Source of the DNA: Verrucomicrobiales bacterium
GTDB lineage: Bacteria > Verrucomicrobiota > Verrucomicrobiia > Limisphaerales > J093
NCBI GenBank assembly: GCA_015075445.1
Contig: JABTUJ010000015.1
Location: forward strand, 62,001 to 126,000
Length of the DNA: 64,000 nucleotides
Direction: 5' to 3'
Position numbers and translations under genes: made by a program. Every line of letters begins with the position of its first letter. Position 1 is the first letter of the stretch. Shown here one piece after another: positions 50,068 through 59,073 of this stretch. The notes under the pieces were generated by a model that did not search any database, had not been told where the DNA came from, and saw only the letters and a list, made by a program, of their open reading frames with translations.

Positions 50068-51534
50068 TTAGGCCAGGATCGGGTGCAGGACTTCGCCGTG
50101 GACGTCGGTGAGGCGCATGTCGCGGCCGCCGAAGCGAATGGTGAGCTGGCGGTGATCCAGGCCGAGGAGATGGAGCAAGGTGGCGTGGAGGTCGTGGATC
50201 TGGACCTTGTTTTCGATGGCTTTGTAACCGTAGTCGTCGGTGGCGCCGTACAGGCAACCTCCCCGGACACCCCCGCCGGCCAGCCAGACCGAGAAGCCAA
50301 AAGGGTTGTGGTCCCGGCCATCGGCGCCCTGGGCAAAGGGTGTGCGTCCGAATTCGCCGGCCCAGACCACGAGCGTGTGGTCGAGCAAGCCGCGCGAGCG
50401 GAGGTCGCGCAACAGGCCGGCGATGGGCTGGTCCACGGCGCGCGCGTTGTTCTCGTGGCCGGTCTTCAACTGACCATGCTGGTCCCACCGGTCGCCGCCC
50501 GTCGAGGGACAGGTGAGTTCAATGAAGCGGACGCCGCGCTCGACGAGGCGGCGGGCGAGCAGGCACTGAAGGCCGTAGGTGCGTGTCGGAGCGAAGTCGG
50601 CGTCCAGGCCGTAGAGTTTCCGGGTGACGTCCGATTCCCCGCGGAGGTCGGTGAGTTCGGGGACGGCGGCCTGCATGCGGAAGGCGAGTTCGTAGTTGGC
50701 GATGGCGGATTCGAGGGCGTCGACGCGGCCGAGGCGTTCGAGGACGCCGGCATCGAGCTGGCGAACGAGCGCGAGCTTGCGTTGTTGGATGGCGGGATCG
50801 GGCTCGAGGGGTTGGACATTGGCCACGGCGTGGCCGGCGGGTCGGAACACGGAGCCCTGGAAGGTGGCGGGCAGGAAACCGCTCCCGAAGTTCTCGAGGC
50901 CGCCGGGCGGGATGAGTCCCCCGTTGAGCACGACGAATCCCGGCAGGTCCTGGCTTACGCTGCCCAGCCCGTAGCCGGCCCACGCGCCCATGCTGGGGCG
51001 ACCGGACAGGCCCAGGCCGGTGTGGAGGAAGTAATTGGCGCTCGTGTGTTCGGAGAACAGCGAGGTCATCGAGCGGATGACACACAGCTCGTCGGCGCAT
51101 TGGCCAACATGCGGAAACAGGTCGCTCACCGGCAGGCCGCTTTGGCCGTAGCGGCGGAACTCCCAGGGGCAGCCGAACGTGGTGCCGTTGTCGTTGAACT
51201 GGGTTGGTTCCATCGGCAGCGCGAAGGGCCGGCCGTGTTCGCGGGTCAGGCGCGGCTTGGGATCGAAGGTGTCCACCTGCGACGGCCCGCCGTCCATGTA
51301 GAGGAAGATCACCTGGCGGGCGCGCGGCGGGAAGTGCGGGGCACGGGGCAGAAGGTCACGGGTTGGGAGGGAAGGTTCGCTGGCGTTGGCCGCCAGCGCT
51401 CCGAACGGGCGATCGGCGAGCAGGGCCAGAAGCGCGAGACCGCCAAAGCCGTTGGCCCCCCGGATCAGCATCTCGCGGCGGTTCATCGGCCGGGGCGCGA
51501 AACGGCCGCAATGGTGTCCGGAGCTGTCAGGCAT
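50068..51534 (-). CDS. DUF1501 domain-containing protein
   Basis: 488 residues with a Tat-like leader (NRREMLIRGANGFGGLALLALLA). DUF1501 is a sulfatase/alkaline-phosphatase-like fold: FLYMDGGPSQVDTFDPKP, SEHTSANYFLHTG, ERGVRFIELTCPSTGGDRWDQHG and VVWAGEFGRTPFAQGADGRDHNPFGFS are the conserved blocks. Function is unknown, but it nearly always pairs with a DUF1549/DUF1553 gene in PVC bacteria, as here (starts 6 bp after that gene's stop). Start ATG 51534. Confidence 0.92.
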   Translation of the reverse strand: MPDSSGHHCGRFAPRPMNRREMLIRGANGFGGLALLALLADRPFGALAANASEPSLPTRDLLPRAPHFPPRARQVIFLYMDGGPSQVDTFDPKPRLTREHGRPFALPMEPTQFNDNGTTFGCPWEFRRYGQSGLPVSDLFPHVGQCADELCVIRSMTSLFSEHTSANYFLHTGLGLSGRPSMGAWAGYGLGSVSQDLPGFVVLNGGLIPPGGLENFGSGFLPATFQGSVFRPAGHAVANVQPLEPDPAIQQRKLALVRQLDAGVLERLGRVDALESAIANYELAFRMQAAVPELTDLRGESDVTRKLYGLDADFAPTRTYGLQCLLARRLVERGVRFIELTCPSTGGDRWDQHGQLKTGHENNARAVDQPIAGLLRDLRSRGLLDHTLVVWAGEFGRTPFAQGADGRDHNPFGFSVWLAGGGVRGGCLYGATDDYGYKAIENKVQIHDLHATLLHLLGLDHRQLTIRFGGRDMRLTDVHGEVLHPILA

Positions 51535-51539
51535 GGCGC

Positions 51540-54500
51540 TCAATCGAGGTAGATGAATTCCTTCACGTTGAAGAGCACGTGGCAGAGGTCGGCCCACGCC
51601 TGGACCTCCGTGGGGACGGCTTCCGCGGCATCGTCGCTCCCGCGGTACCCGTCCGCCTGGGACGCGAGGAAGTCGCGGGCCTGTTGTTGTTCGGTCCCGG
51701 TCGGGCTGCGGCCGAACGCGCGCTGGTAGAGGTGGTCGAGGCGCTCGGTGGTGGAGGCTGGACCTTCCGCCAGAACGCGGCGTGCCCAGCGCATCGCTTC
51801 GCCCTGCACGAACGGGTCATTCAGCAGAATCAACGACTGGGCTGGCACGTTCGAGACCGTGCGGCGGCCCACGGTGGTGAAGGGCACCGGTGTGTCGAAC
51901 GTGCGCATGAAGGGCGAAAGGAAGTTGCGACGTACTTCCACATAAATCGACCGGCGGCCGTTCCCGTCCACGGGGCCGCTCCGCGCGGGGCGACCGCGAC
52001 CGTCCATGAAATCGGTGAGGTGGATGGGCACCGACGGTCCGAACGGCACCGGATCGAGCCGCCCCGACACGGCGAGGATGGCGTCGCGGATGGCCTCGCC
52101 GTCGAGGCGGCGCAGGGGCATGCGGTGCCAGAAGCGGTTCCCGGGATCCTCTTGCTCCGCCAGGGTGTTCGCAGGCTGGCTGGTCATCTGGTAGGCGTTC
52201 GACGTGACCAGCAGCTTTATGAGCCGTTTCACGGACCATTGACCCTCGGTGCGAAACCAATCCGCCAGCCAGTCCAGGAGTTCCGGGTGCGAGGGTTCCT
52301 CGCCCAGGACGCCGAAATCATCCGGGGTCGCCACCAGGCCGCGCCCAAGCAGGTGGAGCCACACCCGGTTCACAAACACCCGCGCGAAGAACGGGTTGTC
52401 TGGGGCGGTGATGGCCCGGGCCAGCTCAAGGCGGCCGCTCCCGCTCGTCTCCAGGCCGGCGACGTGGCCCGCCAGTGCTTCGAGAAACCGGCGCGGCACG
52501 ATCTCCCCAGGATTGCGTGGGTTGCCGCGCACGAAGACGCGTTCGTCCAACCCCGTTCCTTCCATCATCCCGGGGGCGCGCGGCGGGTCCGGGAGCGCGG
52601 TTTCAAGGGCGTGCCACCTGGCGAGGAGCGTGGCGGCCAGCGAATCAGGTGCGACGGTCAACCAGTCCACGCCCTCGCCCTCGGGGTCGGCCGGCGGGGG
52701 CGTTGGTTCGTCGGTGAACACGACCCTGGCGATGGCCAGGTAACCGTCCGGGCTGCTGCCAGCGTCGTCGGTCAGATCCGGCGTGCGGCCGTCGTGGAAC
52801 TCGAGGAAGGCCCGGCGGCCCTGCCACGGACGAAGGTCGAAGGTGACCCAGCGCAACTCGTCGTGGTCGAGCCACCGTTTCAGGCCGCCGTAGATCGGGT
52901 CGCGGATCATGGTGAAGTTCTCGACGGGGACCTTGATCCGGCTGGAGCGACCGGCCGCGCGCACGTGGACGAAGGGCTGGGTGATCACGAACGTCGGCGA
53001 CGCCAGGACCCCCTCGAGACGACGCGACGTGGCGGCGCTGTGGGCAAGGCGCTGCCGGGCCACGGCCAGTTGGTTGGTCGCGAGGACCATCAGGTGGCCC
53101 GGTTCGACCGGTCCTTCGCCGAAGGCCGTCCCTTCCGTGAACCAGCCGGTGTAGCCGTGAATCGCGAAATCGACGAAGACGGTCCCGCTCGAGGCGGGGG
53201 GAGCGGAGGGGTGCAGGCTGGAAGCCCGCACCACAAGAGGGGACGGGGGCATGGGGTGCAGGCTGGCAGCCTGCACCACAGGAGGGGACGTTGGGAGGGG
53301 GGTGGATGCCTGCACCTCCGGGGGCAGCTCGGACAAGGCCTGGCGCAGGTCGCGCAGTTCCTTGAGGGTTGGCGCCAAGGGTTCCGGCGGGGAGAGAGAT
53401 TGCTGGGTGTATCGCGAGCTGCTCAAGATGCCGTAGAGCGCGTAGTAATCGCGGGTCGAGAGGGCATCGAACTTGTGGTCGTGGCAGCGGGCGCAGGCGA
53501 CGGTGAGGCCGAGGAAGGTCTTGGTGAGGACGTCGATCTGGTCGTCGAGGACGTCGGCCTGGTGCAGCTTGATGTCGACCGGCGAATGCGGACGTTGGCC
53601 CAACCAGTAGAACCCCGTGCCGATGATCGACTCGTTGAATCCCTCGGTGGGATGGAGGCGCGGCGGGTCTTCGAGGTCGCCTGCGACGTGCTCGCGAACG
53701 AACTGGTCGTAGGGCACGTCCTGGTTGAAGGCCCGGATCACGTAGTCACGGTATCGCCAGGCGTTGGGGAGGGCGTAGTCGAATTCGTGCCCGAGGGTTT
53801 CGGCGTAGCGCACCAGGTCCAGCCAATGCCTTGCCCAGCGTTCGCCGAAGCGGGGCGAGGCGAGGAGCGTGTCGACCAGGCGCTCCCAGGCGGGAGGGGA
53901 CGGGTCGGCGGTGAAGGCTGCGACGACCGCGGGGTCCGGTGGCAATCCGACGAGATCGAACGAGAGTCGGCGCACGCGGGAGGCGGGCGGTGCCGGGGCG
54001 GCGGGGCGAAGGCCTTGGGCTTCGAGGCGCGCCAGGAGGAAGGCGTCGGTCGGCTGGCGCACCCACGCGGCCTTTTGCACCGGGGGCGGAGGCGCAGGGC
54101 TAATGGGCCGCCAGGACCAATGGCTTTGGCGCCGGGCCTCGAGGTTGAACGTATCGTCCGCGGAGGTGTGGGGTGGCGCAGTGACGGTTTCGGGCCAGAC
54201 CGCGCCTTGGCTGACCCAGGCGGTGAGGTCGGCGATCGCGGCGTCGGTGAGCCGGCCCTTGGGGGGCATTTGGAGATCCACGTTGGTGTACCGGACCGCC
54301 TCAAGGAGGAGGCTGGTGTCCGGATCCCCCGGGGTGAGGGCCGGTCCGCTGTCGCCGCCGGCGAGGAGGGCGGCGCGGGAGTCGATGCGGAGGCCGCCGC
54401 GGATCCGGGGGGCTTCGGCGCTGTGGCAGCGGTAGCAGTGTTCGACCAAGACGGGCCGGACGCGTTTCTCGAAGAAGTCGAGGCTATCGTCCGCCTGGCT

Positions 54501-54599
54501 GGTGAGCACGGCGGCGAGAGCGAGCGGGAGGGCCATTCCCGACCGGGCGATGATCCGAAGGCTGCGCAACGGAGCGGAGGGTGTCGGGATAAGCGCCAA
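51540..54599 (-). CDS. PSD1 / DUF1549-DUF1553 protein with planctomycete cytochrome c domain
   Basis: 1019 residues: signal peptide (MALPLALAAVLTSQA), cytochrome c-like domain with haem motif CYRCH (VRPVLVEHCYRCHSAEAPRIRGGLRID), then DUF1549 (RVRRLSFDLVGLPPDP, RYAETLGHEFDYALPNAWRYRDYVI) and, at the C-terminus, DUF1553 (FARVFVNRVWLHLLGRGLV, RRSIYVEVRRNFLSPFM). Between these two, residues about 425-465 are low-complexity and come from an in-frame palindromic repeat (53211-53317), followed by a concanavalin-like region. The open frame starts with TTG at 54599. Pairs with the downstream DUF1501 gene. Confidence 0.92.
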   Translation of the reverse strand: MALIPTPSAPLRSLRIIARSGMALPLALAAVLTSQADDSLDFFEKRVRPVLVEHCYRCHSAEAPRIRGGLRIDSRAALLAGGDSGPALTPGDPDTSLLLEAVRYTNVDLQMPPKGRLTDAAIADLTAWVSQGAVWPETVTAPPHTSADDTFNLEARRQSHWSWRPISPAPPPPVQKAAWVRQPTDAFLLARLEAQGLRPAAPAPPASRVRRLSFDLVGLPPDPAVVAAFTADPSPPAWERLVDTLLASPRFGERWARHWLDLVRYAETLGHEFDYALPNAWRYRDYVIRAFNQDVPYDQFVREHVAGDLEDPPRLHPTEGFNESIIGTGFYWLGQRPHSPVDIKLHQADVLDDQIDVLTKTFLGLTVACARCHDHKFDALSTRDYYALYGILSSSRYTQQSLSPPEPLAPTLKELRDLRQALSELPPEVQASTPLPTSPPVVQAASLHPMPPSPLVVRASSLHPSAPPASSGTVFVDFAIHGYTGWFTEGTAFGEGPVEPGHLMVLATNQLAVARQRLAHSAATSRRLEGVLASPTFVITQPFVHVRAAGRSSRIKVPVENFTMIRDPIYGGLKRWLDHDELRWVTFDLRPWQGRRAFLEFHDGRTPDLTDDAGSSPDGYLAIARVVFTDEPTPPPADPEGEGVDWLTVAPDSLAATLLARWHALETALPDPPRAPGMMEGTGLDERVFVRGNPRNPGEIVPRRFLEALAGHVAGLETSGSGRLELARAITAPDNPFFARVFVNRVWLHLLGRGLVATPDDFGVLGEEPSHPELLDWLADWFRTEGQWSVKRLIKLLVTSNAYQMTSQPANTLAEQEDPGNRFWHRMPLRRLDGEAIRDAILAVSGRLDPVPFGPSVPIHLTDFMDGRGRPARSGPVDGNGRRSIYVEVRRNFLSPFMRTFDTPVPFTTVGRRTVSNVPAQSLILLNDPFVQGEAMRWARRVLAEGPASTTERLDHLYQRAFGRSPTGTEQQQARDFLASQADGYRGSDDAAEAVPTEVQAWADLCHVLFNVKEFIYLD
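53211..53317. repeat. Palindromic repeat copies inserted in frame in the DUF1549/1553 gene
   Basis: Two near-identical copies of GTGCAGGCTGG-n2-GCC(T/C)GCACCACA at 53211-53235 and 53256-53280, and a partial third at 53302-53317. They translate on the minus strand as PVVQAASLHP-like units without breaking the frame. Same family as at 26.36-26.46 kb. Confidence 0.85.
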
Positions 54600-54823
54600 A
54601 AATCACGAACATTCTTCGCCTTCCTGAGGGGTCAGGCACCAACTTAATACTTAAGGCGCGGGAGTGGTTTCTGGCGCGGGATTTTCGGGGTGTAGCGGCC
54701 ACGGCCTATCGCCGGGACCCAAACCACGCTCCGGGTGGAGCACGTCGCGGAAGGGATTGGGTCGAGTCGGGCTGGACTCGGATTCGCTGTGGACGGCGGC
54801 GGCGGGGACGGCAGAATCGCGGC
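54600..54823. other. Divergent gap before the 931-aa protein gene
   Basis: 224 bp separating the DUF1549/1553 gene from the plus-strand pair. It contains an AT-rich stretch (ACCAACTTAATACTTAAGG, 54639-54657) that could be promoter DNA; no palindrome or gene is evident. Confidence 0.4.
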
Positions 54824-57619
54824 GTGCACTTCACCCGCTTTCCCGCCGGCGCTCTGCTGCTCGCGTCCGTGTTCGCTTTGCCGGCGCCCGCCGAACCGTC
54901 GGCTGACGTTCCGCCCCCACCGGAGCGGCGGGTCTATAGTCACCTGCTCGAACCGCGAGAACATCCCGACTACGAACGGCGGGCGGTGCGGCCGCCGGGG
55001 TGGGACACGTTCAAGCACCGGACGCAGTTCACCTGTCTGCGGGGTTTCCACGTGGAGGAGGGGCGGATCGTGCGTTACGTCGAGGAGCTCGAGCGGTTCA
55101 CCCGCACGCACGAGCTGGGAGACGTGATCTGGCCCAGCTACCCGATCCTGTTTGCGGCGAATCTGGGCGACCTGGCGGACGAGATCGCGCGGCGCGACCT
55201 GTATCTCTTTGACGTCTGGGGGTACGTGCCGGGGTCGGGTCCGGGCGGGTATTGGCAGCAGTTCCGGCCGCCGCGGGAGGCGTTTGCCACGCTGGAGGCG
55301 AAGCTGGGTGACCGCTGGCTGGGGACGGACATCGGCGAGCAGGACGGCCGTTATCTCGGCGGCTACGCGAACCAGATGACCCCGGCGTCGGCGGACCGGT
55401 GGGCTCAGTATCGGAACTTCCAGCGGCACTTTGAGCGGATGGGCGACGACCTCGGCCACCGGCACGCCACGCTGGTCTCGCTGAACTTCGGTCACTACTT
55501 CCTGAAGGAGGGCACCTACACGCTGATTGGGGCCGAGACGGCTCAGGCGCTGCCGAACAGCCAGGTCTACTACGCCTTCATCCGCGGGGCGGGCAAGCAG
55601 TACGGCGTGCCGTGGTTTGGGAACGCCTCGGTCTACAATCGGTGGGGTTTCAAGGCTTACGGTTCGTCGGGCAAGAGCGACGGCTATGAGTTCGGCCCCA
55701 CGAAGGGAAGCAGCCTGAGCCTGCTCAAGCGCTTGCTGTACTCGCACATCCTCTACAACTGCGTCGCGGTGGGATTTGAGAATATGTGGTTCGACGGTGA
55801 TCAACTCTCGCCGCTCGGCCGGATTCAGCAGGCGGCCCAGCGCTGGGTGAAGCAAAAGGAACCTCCGGGGGTCCAGCACACGCCGGTGGCGCTGCTGCTC
55901 AACTTCGATTGCGGCTGGTCCTTCCCGCGCCACCTCTACACGGACAAGCTGTTTCGCGTGTGGGGCAACCTGCCCTATGAGGAAGGGGATCATCTCACGG
56001 ATGCCATTCTGGAGTTTCTCTATCCCGGCTATGCGGACGCGTCGTATTTCCATGACGAAACCGGTTTCCTGACCGCGACGCCCTACGGAGACATCGCGGA
56101 CTGTCTGCTCAGTGACGCGCCGTTGTGGGTGCTGGAGCGGTACCCGGTCATCGTCGTCGCGGGTTCGCTGACGCCGGGTCGGGAACTCGCCGCCAAGCTC
56201 ACGGCCTATGTGTCGGGGGGTGGCCATCTGGTGTTTGCGGCGGCGACCGTGGCGGGTCTGCATGGGCTGGAGGTGCCTGGTCATGTTGCAGCAACCGGGG
56301 CGGGGGTGATTGAGTGGAGGCTAGGCCAGGGGCGGATGACGCAGGTTGATGCTCGGTATGGTCTGCAGGCGGAGCCGTCGGGTGCGTCGCTAACCTCGGA
56401 GATTGATCGTCCCTTGCCGCGGCCGTTCACGCTGACGGGAGCTGCGCGGGAAGGCCTGGACCGCGTCCTTCGGTCGCAGATGCTGTTCGAGGTCGATCGG
56501 CGGCTCCAGTTGGTCACGTGTCGTCAGGGGCCGGGCCGTTACACGGTGGGTGTGTTCAACAACGGGTGGCAGGCGTTGCCGCTGTCCCTGCGCTCGCATG
56601 GTGGCGAGATCGTGTCGGTGCGGGAACTCGCGCTGGATGACTCGGAGAAGGCGGCCATCGGATACACGCCCGAAGGGGTGGCGGCGGCAGGGCTTGGGCG
56701 GGGCACGGACGACGTGATCGCCGGAGGTGACGTGCGGGTCTTCGCCGTGCAGGTACGGGAGGACAACGTCCGCGAGATCCCGCATGTCCGGCCGGCCGCG
56801 CGGCCGCAGGGACGGTTCCTGCCGCTGCGCCAGCCCGCTGTTTCCATCAAAGCGGAGTTGCTCGCGCGCCCGACGTTCTTCGAGCATTTCGATGGGGCGA
56901 TCATCGACTGGCGATACGTGCACGAACGCGAGGCTGGCGTGCTGGAGGCGGAGGCGGGTTGGCTGAAGCGACAGGGGTTGCGGCTGGCCGTCGATTTGAG
57001 TTCCGGCATCAACCTCTACCCGGACCTGCGGCTAATCGACAATCTGCCAGCCGACTACGAGGTCAGTACGAACGTGCTGGCCCGGTTGCTGGACAAGATG
57101 GTGATCCTGGGAGCAAAGGACCTGTTCTTCACCTTGCACCGGCATCCGGAGAACAACTTCACCGGCGAACAGACCGAGGCCGCGTTCGCGGCCACGTTGC
57201 GCGGGTTGGCGGAACAGGCGGCGGCGCGGGAAGTGACGCTGCATCTGCGGCTGGTTTTCGGCAAACCGCCGTGGGGGCTGGCCGAGGGGCTGCGGTGGAT
57301 CGAGCGCGTGGGTGCGGCCAACCTGAAGCTCGCGCCGTCGACGGCTCTGCTGACCGGGCAAACGGCGTCGGCGGAGTGGGCGTCCCGGCTGGCGGGGCGG
57401 ATCGGGTTCTGGTGCGTGGCCGCGGCGCGTCACGATCTTGCTGGGCAGCTCTGGGATGCCCACGCGCCAGTGGCCGGAAGTCCGGAGAGTGAACGGATCC
57501 GTGGTTGGCTGGGGTTGGTGCCGGGTGTGCCGGTGGCGCTGGACGCGCTGCTGGACGGTGCGGACGCGGAGTACCTGGAGTCGGAGGCAATGCAGAGCTT
57601 GGTGAGAATGACGCCATGA
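54824..57619 (+). CDS. Secreted 931-residue protein of unknown function
   Basis: 931 residues starting with GTG at 54824; signal peptide FPAGALLLASVFALPAPAEP. I recognise no family. Seen: a first half that looks like a (beta/alpha)8 barrel (LGDVIWPSYPILFAANLGDLADEIARRD, YLGGYANQMTPASADRW, FGHYFLKEGTYTLIGAETAQA, CVAVGFENMWFDGDQLSPLG); a middle GATase-like segment (YPVIVVAGSLTPGRELAAKLTAYVSGGGHLVFAAA) as in beta-galactosidase trimerisation domains; and a C-terminal part resembling a xylose-isomerase-type barrel (LKRQGLRLAVDLSSGINLYPDLRLIDNLPAD, LFFTLHRHPENNFTGEQ). Acidic pairs such as DIGEQDGRY and FENMW could be catalytic. The next gene overlaps its stop (ATGA), pointing to a carbohydrate-related partnership. 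Confidence 0.7.
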   Translation: MHFTRFPAGALLLASVFALPAPAEPSADVPPPPERRVYSHLLEPREHPDYERRAVRPPGWDTFKHRTQFTCLRGFHVEEGRIVRYVEELERFTRTHELGDVIWPSYPILFAANLGDLADEIARRDLYLFDVWGYVPGSGPGGYWQQFRPPREAFATLEAKLGDRWLGTDIGEQDGRYLGGYANQMTPASADRWAQYRNFQRHFERMGDDLGHRHATLVSLNFGHYFLKEGTYTLIGAETAQALPNSQVYYAFIRGAGKQYGVPWFGNASVYNRWGFKAYGSSGKSDGYEFGPTKGSSLSLLKRLLYSHILYNCVAVGFENMWFDGDQLSPLGRIQQAAQRWVKQKEPPGVQHTPVALLLNFDCGWSFPRHLYTDKLFRVWGNLPYEEGDHLTDAILEFLYPGYADASYFHDETGFLTATPYGDIADCLLSDAPLWVLERYPVIVVAGSLTPGRELAAKLTAYVSGGGHLVFAAATVAGLHGLEVPGHVAATGAGVIEWRLGQGRMTQVDARYGLQAEPSGASLTSEIDRPLPRPFTLTGAAREGLDRVLRSQMLFEVDRRLQLVTCRQGPGRYTVGVFNNGWQALPLSLRSHGGEIVSVRELALDDSEKAAIGYTPEGVAAAGLGRGTDDVIAGGDVRVFAVQVREDNVREIPHVRPAARPQGRFLPLRQPAVSIKAELLARPTFFEHFDGAIIDWRYVHEREAGVLEAEAGWLKRQGLRLAVDLSSGINLYPDLRLIDNLPADYEVSTNVLARLLDKMVILGAKDLFFTLHRHPENNFTGEQTEAAFAATLRGLAEQAAAREVTLHLRLVFGKPPWGLAEGLRWIERVGAANLKLAPSTALLTGQTASAEWASRLAGRIGFWCVAAARHDLAGQLWDAHAPVAGSPESERIRGWLGLVPGVPVALDALLDGADAEYLESEAMQSLVRMTP

Positions 57620-59073
57620 AAAGAAGTCTCGTGACCTCGACTCCTACGAGGTCGGGGGGGAAGCAGAGTCTCGTGACCTCGACTCCTACGGGGGGGAGGG
57701 TCGCGGCCTTGGTCGCTTCGCTTGGGCTGCTGGTCGGGGCGGATCGCGGGATGGCGGAAGCAACCGCGGAGGCGACGCCGGTGGCGTTGGGTTCGCGCCT
57801 CGAGCTGTTGGTGGACGATCTGATCCTGGAACGGCTGGAAGGATGCACGCTCAAGTTGCACACCCCGCAGCCGGCCGGGGTGGCGCTGCGATTTGACGCG
57901 CCGTGGGAAGGGGCCTTCTGCGGCTACGTGACGGTCTTCCCGGACGAGGACCGGTTCCGGTGTTACTATCGCGGCAATCCGACCGCCGGGCGCGACGGTT
58001 CGAGCACGGAGGTCACCTGCTACGCGGAAAGCCGCGATGGCCACACGTTCACGAAGCCGAGCCTGGGGCTTTTCGAGGTGGCCGGCACCCGGAGCAACAA
58101 CGTGGTGCTGGCCGGTCACGCCCCCTTCTCGCATAACTTCGCGCCGTTCCTGGATGCCCGACCCGGGGTGCCGCCGGGCGAACGCTACAAAGCCGTTGCC
58201 GGCACGTCTGCGACGGGATTGCACGCGTTTGTATCGAGTGACGGATTGCGCTGGCAGCAGCGGGGGGCGACACCGTTGCTGACCGACGGCGCCTTTGATT
58301 CGCAGAACGTGGCGTTCTGGTCGGGAGCCGAGCAGTGTTATGTCCTGTATTTCCGGACGTGGACGAAGGGCGGCTTTGCCGGCTACCGCACCATCAGCCG
58401 CGCAACTTCGACCGATTTCGTGCAATGGACGGCGCCGGAGGAGATGACGTTCGGCGACGCGCCGCCCGAGCATCTGTACACCAGCCAGACGCATCCGTAC
58501 TTCCGCGCGCCGCACGTGTACGTGGCGACGCCGATGCGGTTTATGCCGGGGCGCAAGGCGTTGACCGACGCGCAGGCCGAGGCGCTGGGGGTGAACCCGG
58601 GGTACGCGAGTGACGTGGCCGAGACGGTGTTCATGACGTCGCGCGGCGGGAATCGGTACGTGCGCCTGTTCCTGGAGGGGTTCATCCGGCCGGGCCTGGA
58701 TTTGGGCAACTGGGCTTCGCGCGCGGGGTTGACGGCGTTGGGGGTGGTGCCCACCGGTCCGACGGAGATGTCCTTGTACAAGCAGGCCCACTATGCGCAG
58801 GCCAGCGGGCATCTGGTTCGCTACACGCTGCGCACGGATGGGTTCGTCTCCGTCAACGCTCCGTTCGGTGGCGGGGAGGCGCTCACGCGGCCGCTGACGT
58901 TCACGGGAAGTCAGTTGGTGGTGAACTTCAGCACGGGGGCGGCCGGTGGACTTCGGGTCGAGGTGCAGGACGCAGACGGCCGCGCGATTCCGGGCAGGAC
59001 GCTGGAGGATGCGGTCGAGCAGGTGGGCGACGAGATCGAGCGGGTGGTTGGCTTGAGGACGGCAGCGACCTGA
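57616..59073 (+). CDS. GH32/GH43-like five-bladed beta-propeller protein, repeat at N-terminus, frameshift at C-terminus
   Basis: 486 residues in this frame. Residues 4-27 are two copies of SLVTSTPT from a DNA repeat, directly before a hydrophobic signal segment (VAALVASLGLLVGADRGMA). The mature part has propeller features of glycosidases (LELLVDDLILERLEGCTLKLH, GYVTVFPDEDRFRCYYRG, YAESRDGHTFTKPSLGLF, HPYFRAPHVYVATPMRF) as in many PVC 'hypothetical' GH proteins. Near 59040 the frame ends early at TGA 59073; another frame continues DLSALVGRPVRLRFVLKDAD to a stop at 59150, which is the normal family ending. ATG at 57616 overlaps the upstream stop. Confidence 0.75.
   Translation: MKRSLVTSTPTRSGGKQSLVTSTPTGGRVAALVASLGLLVGADRGMAEATAEATPVALGSRLELLVDDLILERLEGCTLKLHTPQPAGVALRFDAPWEGAFCGYVTVFPDEDRFRCYYRGNPTAGRDGSSTEVTCYAESRDGHTFTKPSLGLFEVAGTRSNNVVLAGHAPFSHNFAPFLDARPGVPPGERYKAVAGTSATGLHAFVSSDGLRWQQRGATPLLTDGAFDSQNVAFWSGAEQCYVLYFRTWTKGGFAGYRTISRATSTDFVQWTAPEEMTFGDAPPEHLYTSQTHPYFRAPHVYVATPMRFMPGRKALTDAQAEALGVNPGYASDVAETVFMTSRGGNRYVRLFLEGFIRPGLDLGNWASRAGLTALGVVPTGPTEMSLYKQAHYAQASGHLVRYTLRTDGFVSVNAPFGGGEALTRPLTFTGSQLVVNFSTGAAGGLRVEVQDADGRAIPGRTLEDAVEQVGDEIERVVGLRTAAT
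57624..57690. repeat. Direct repeat GTCTCGTGACCTCGACTCCTAC, two copies in coding sequence
   Basis: Two identical copies at about 57625-57647 and 57668-57690. The first is followed by GAGGTCG, giving an inverted pair (CGACCTCGT and ACCTCGACTC in part). Both are read in frame as SLVTSTPT within the first 27 residues of the propeller gene. Confidence 0.8.

Noticed and set aside
51204..54647. A 1147-codon plus-strand open frame
   Set aside because: It is antisense to the DUF1549/1553 and DUF1501 genes, whose motifs are clear. Its composition (Gly, Glu, Arg-rich, no domains) is that of a GC-rich shadow.
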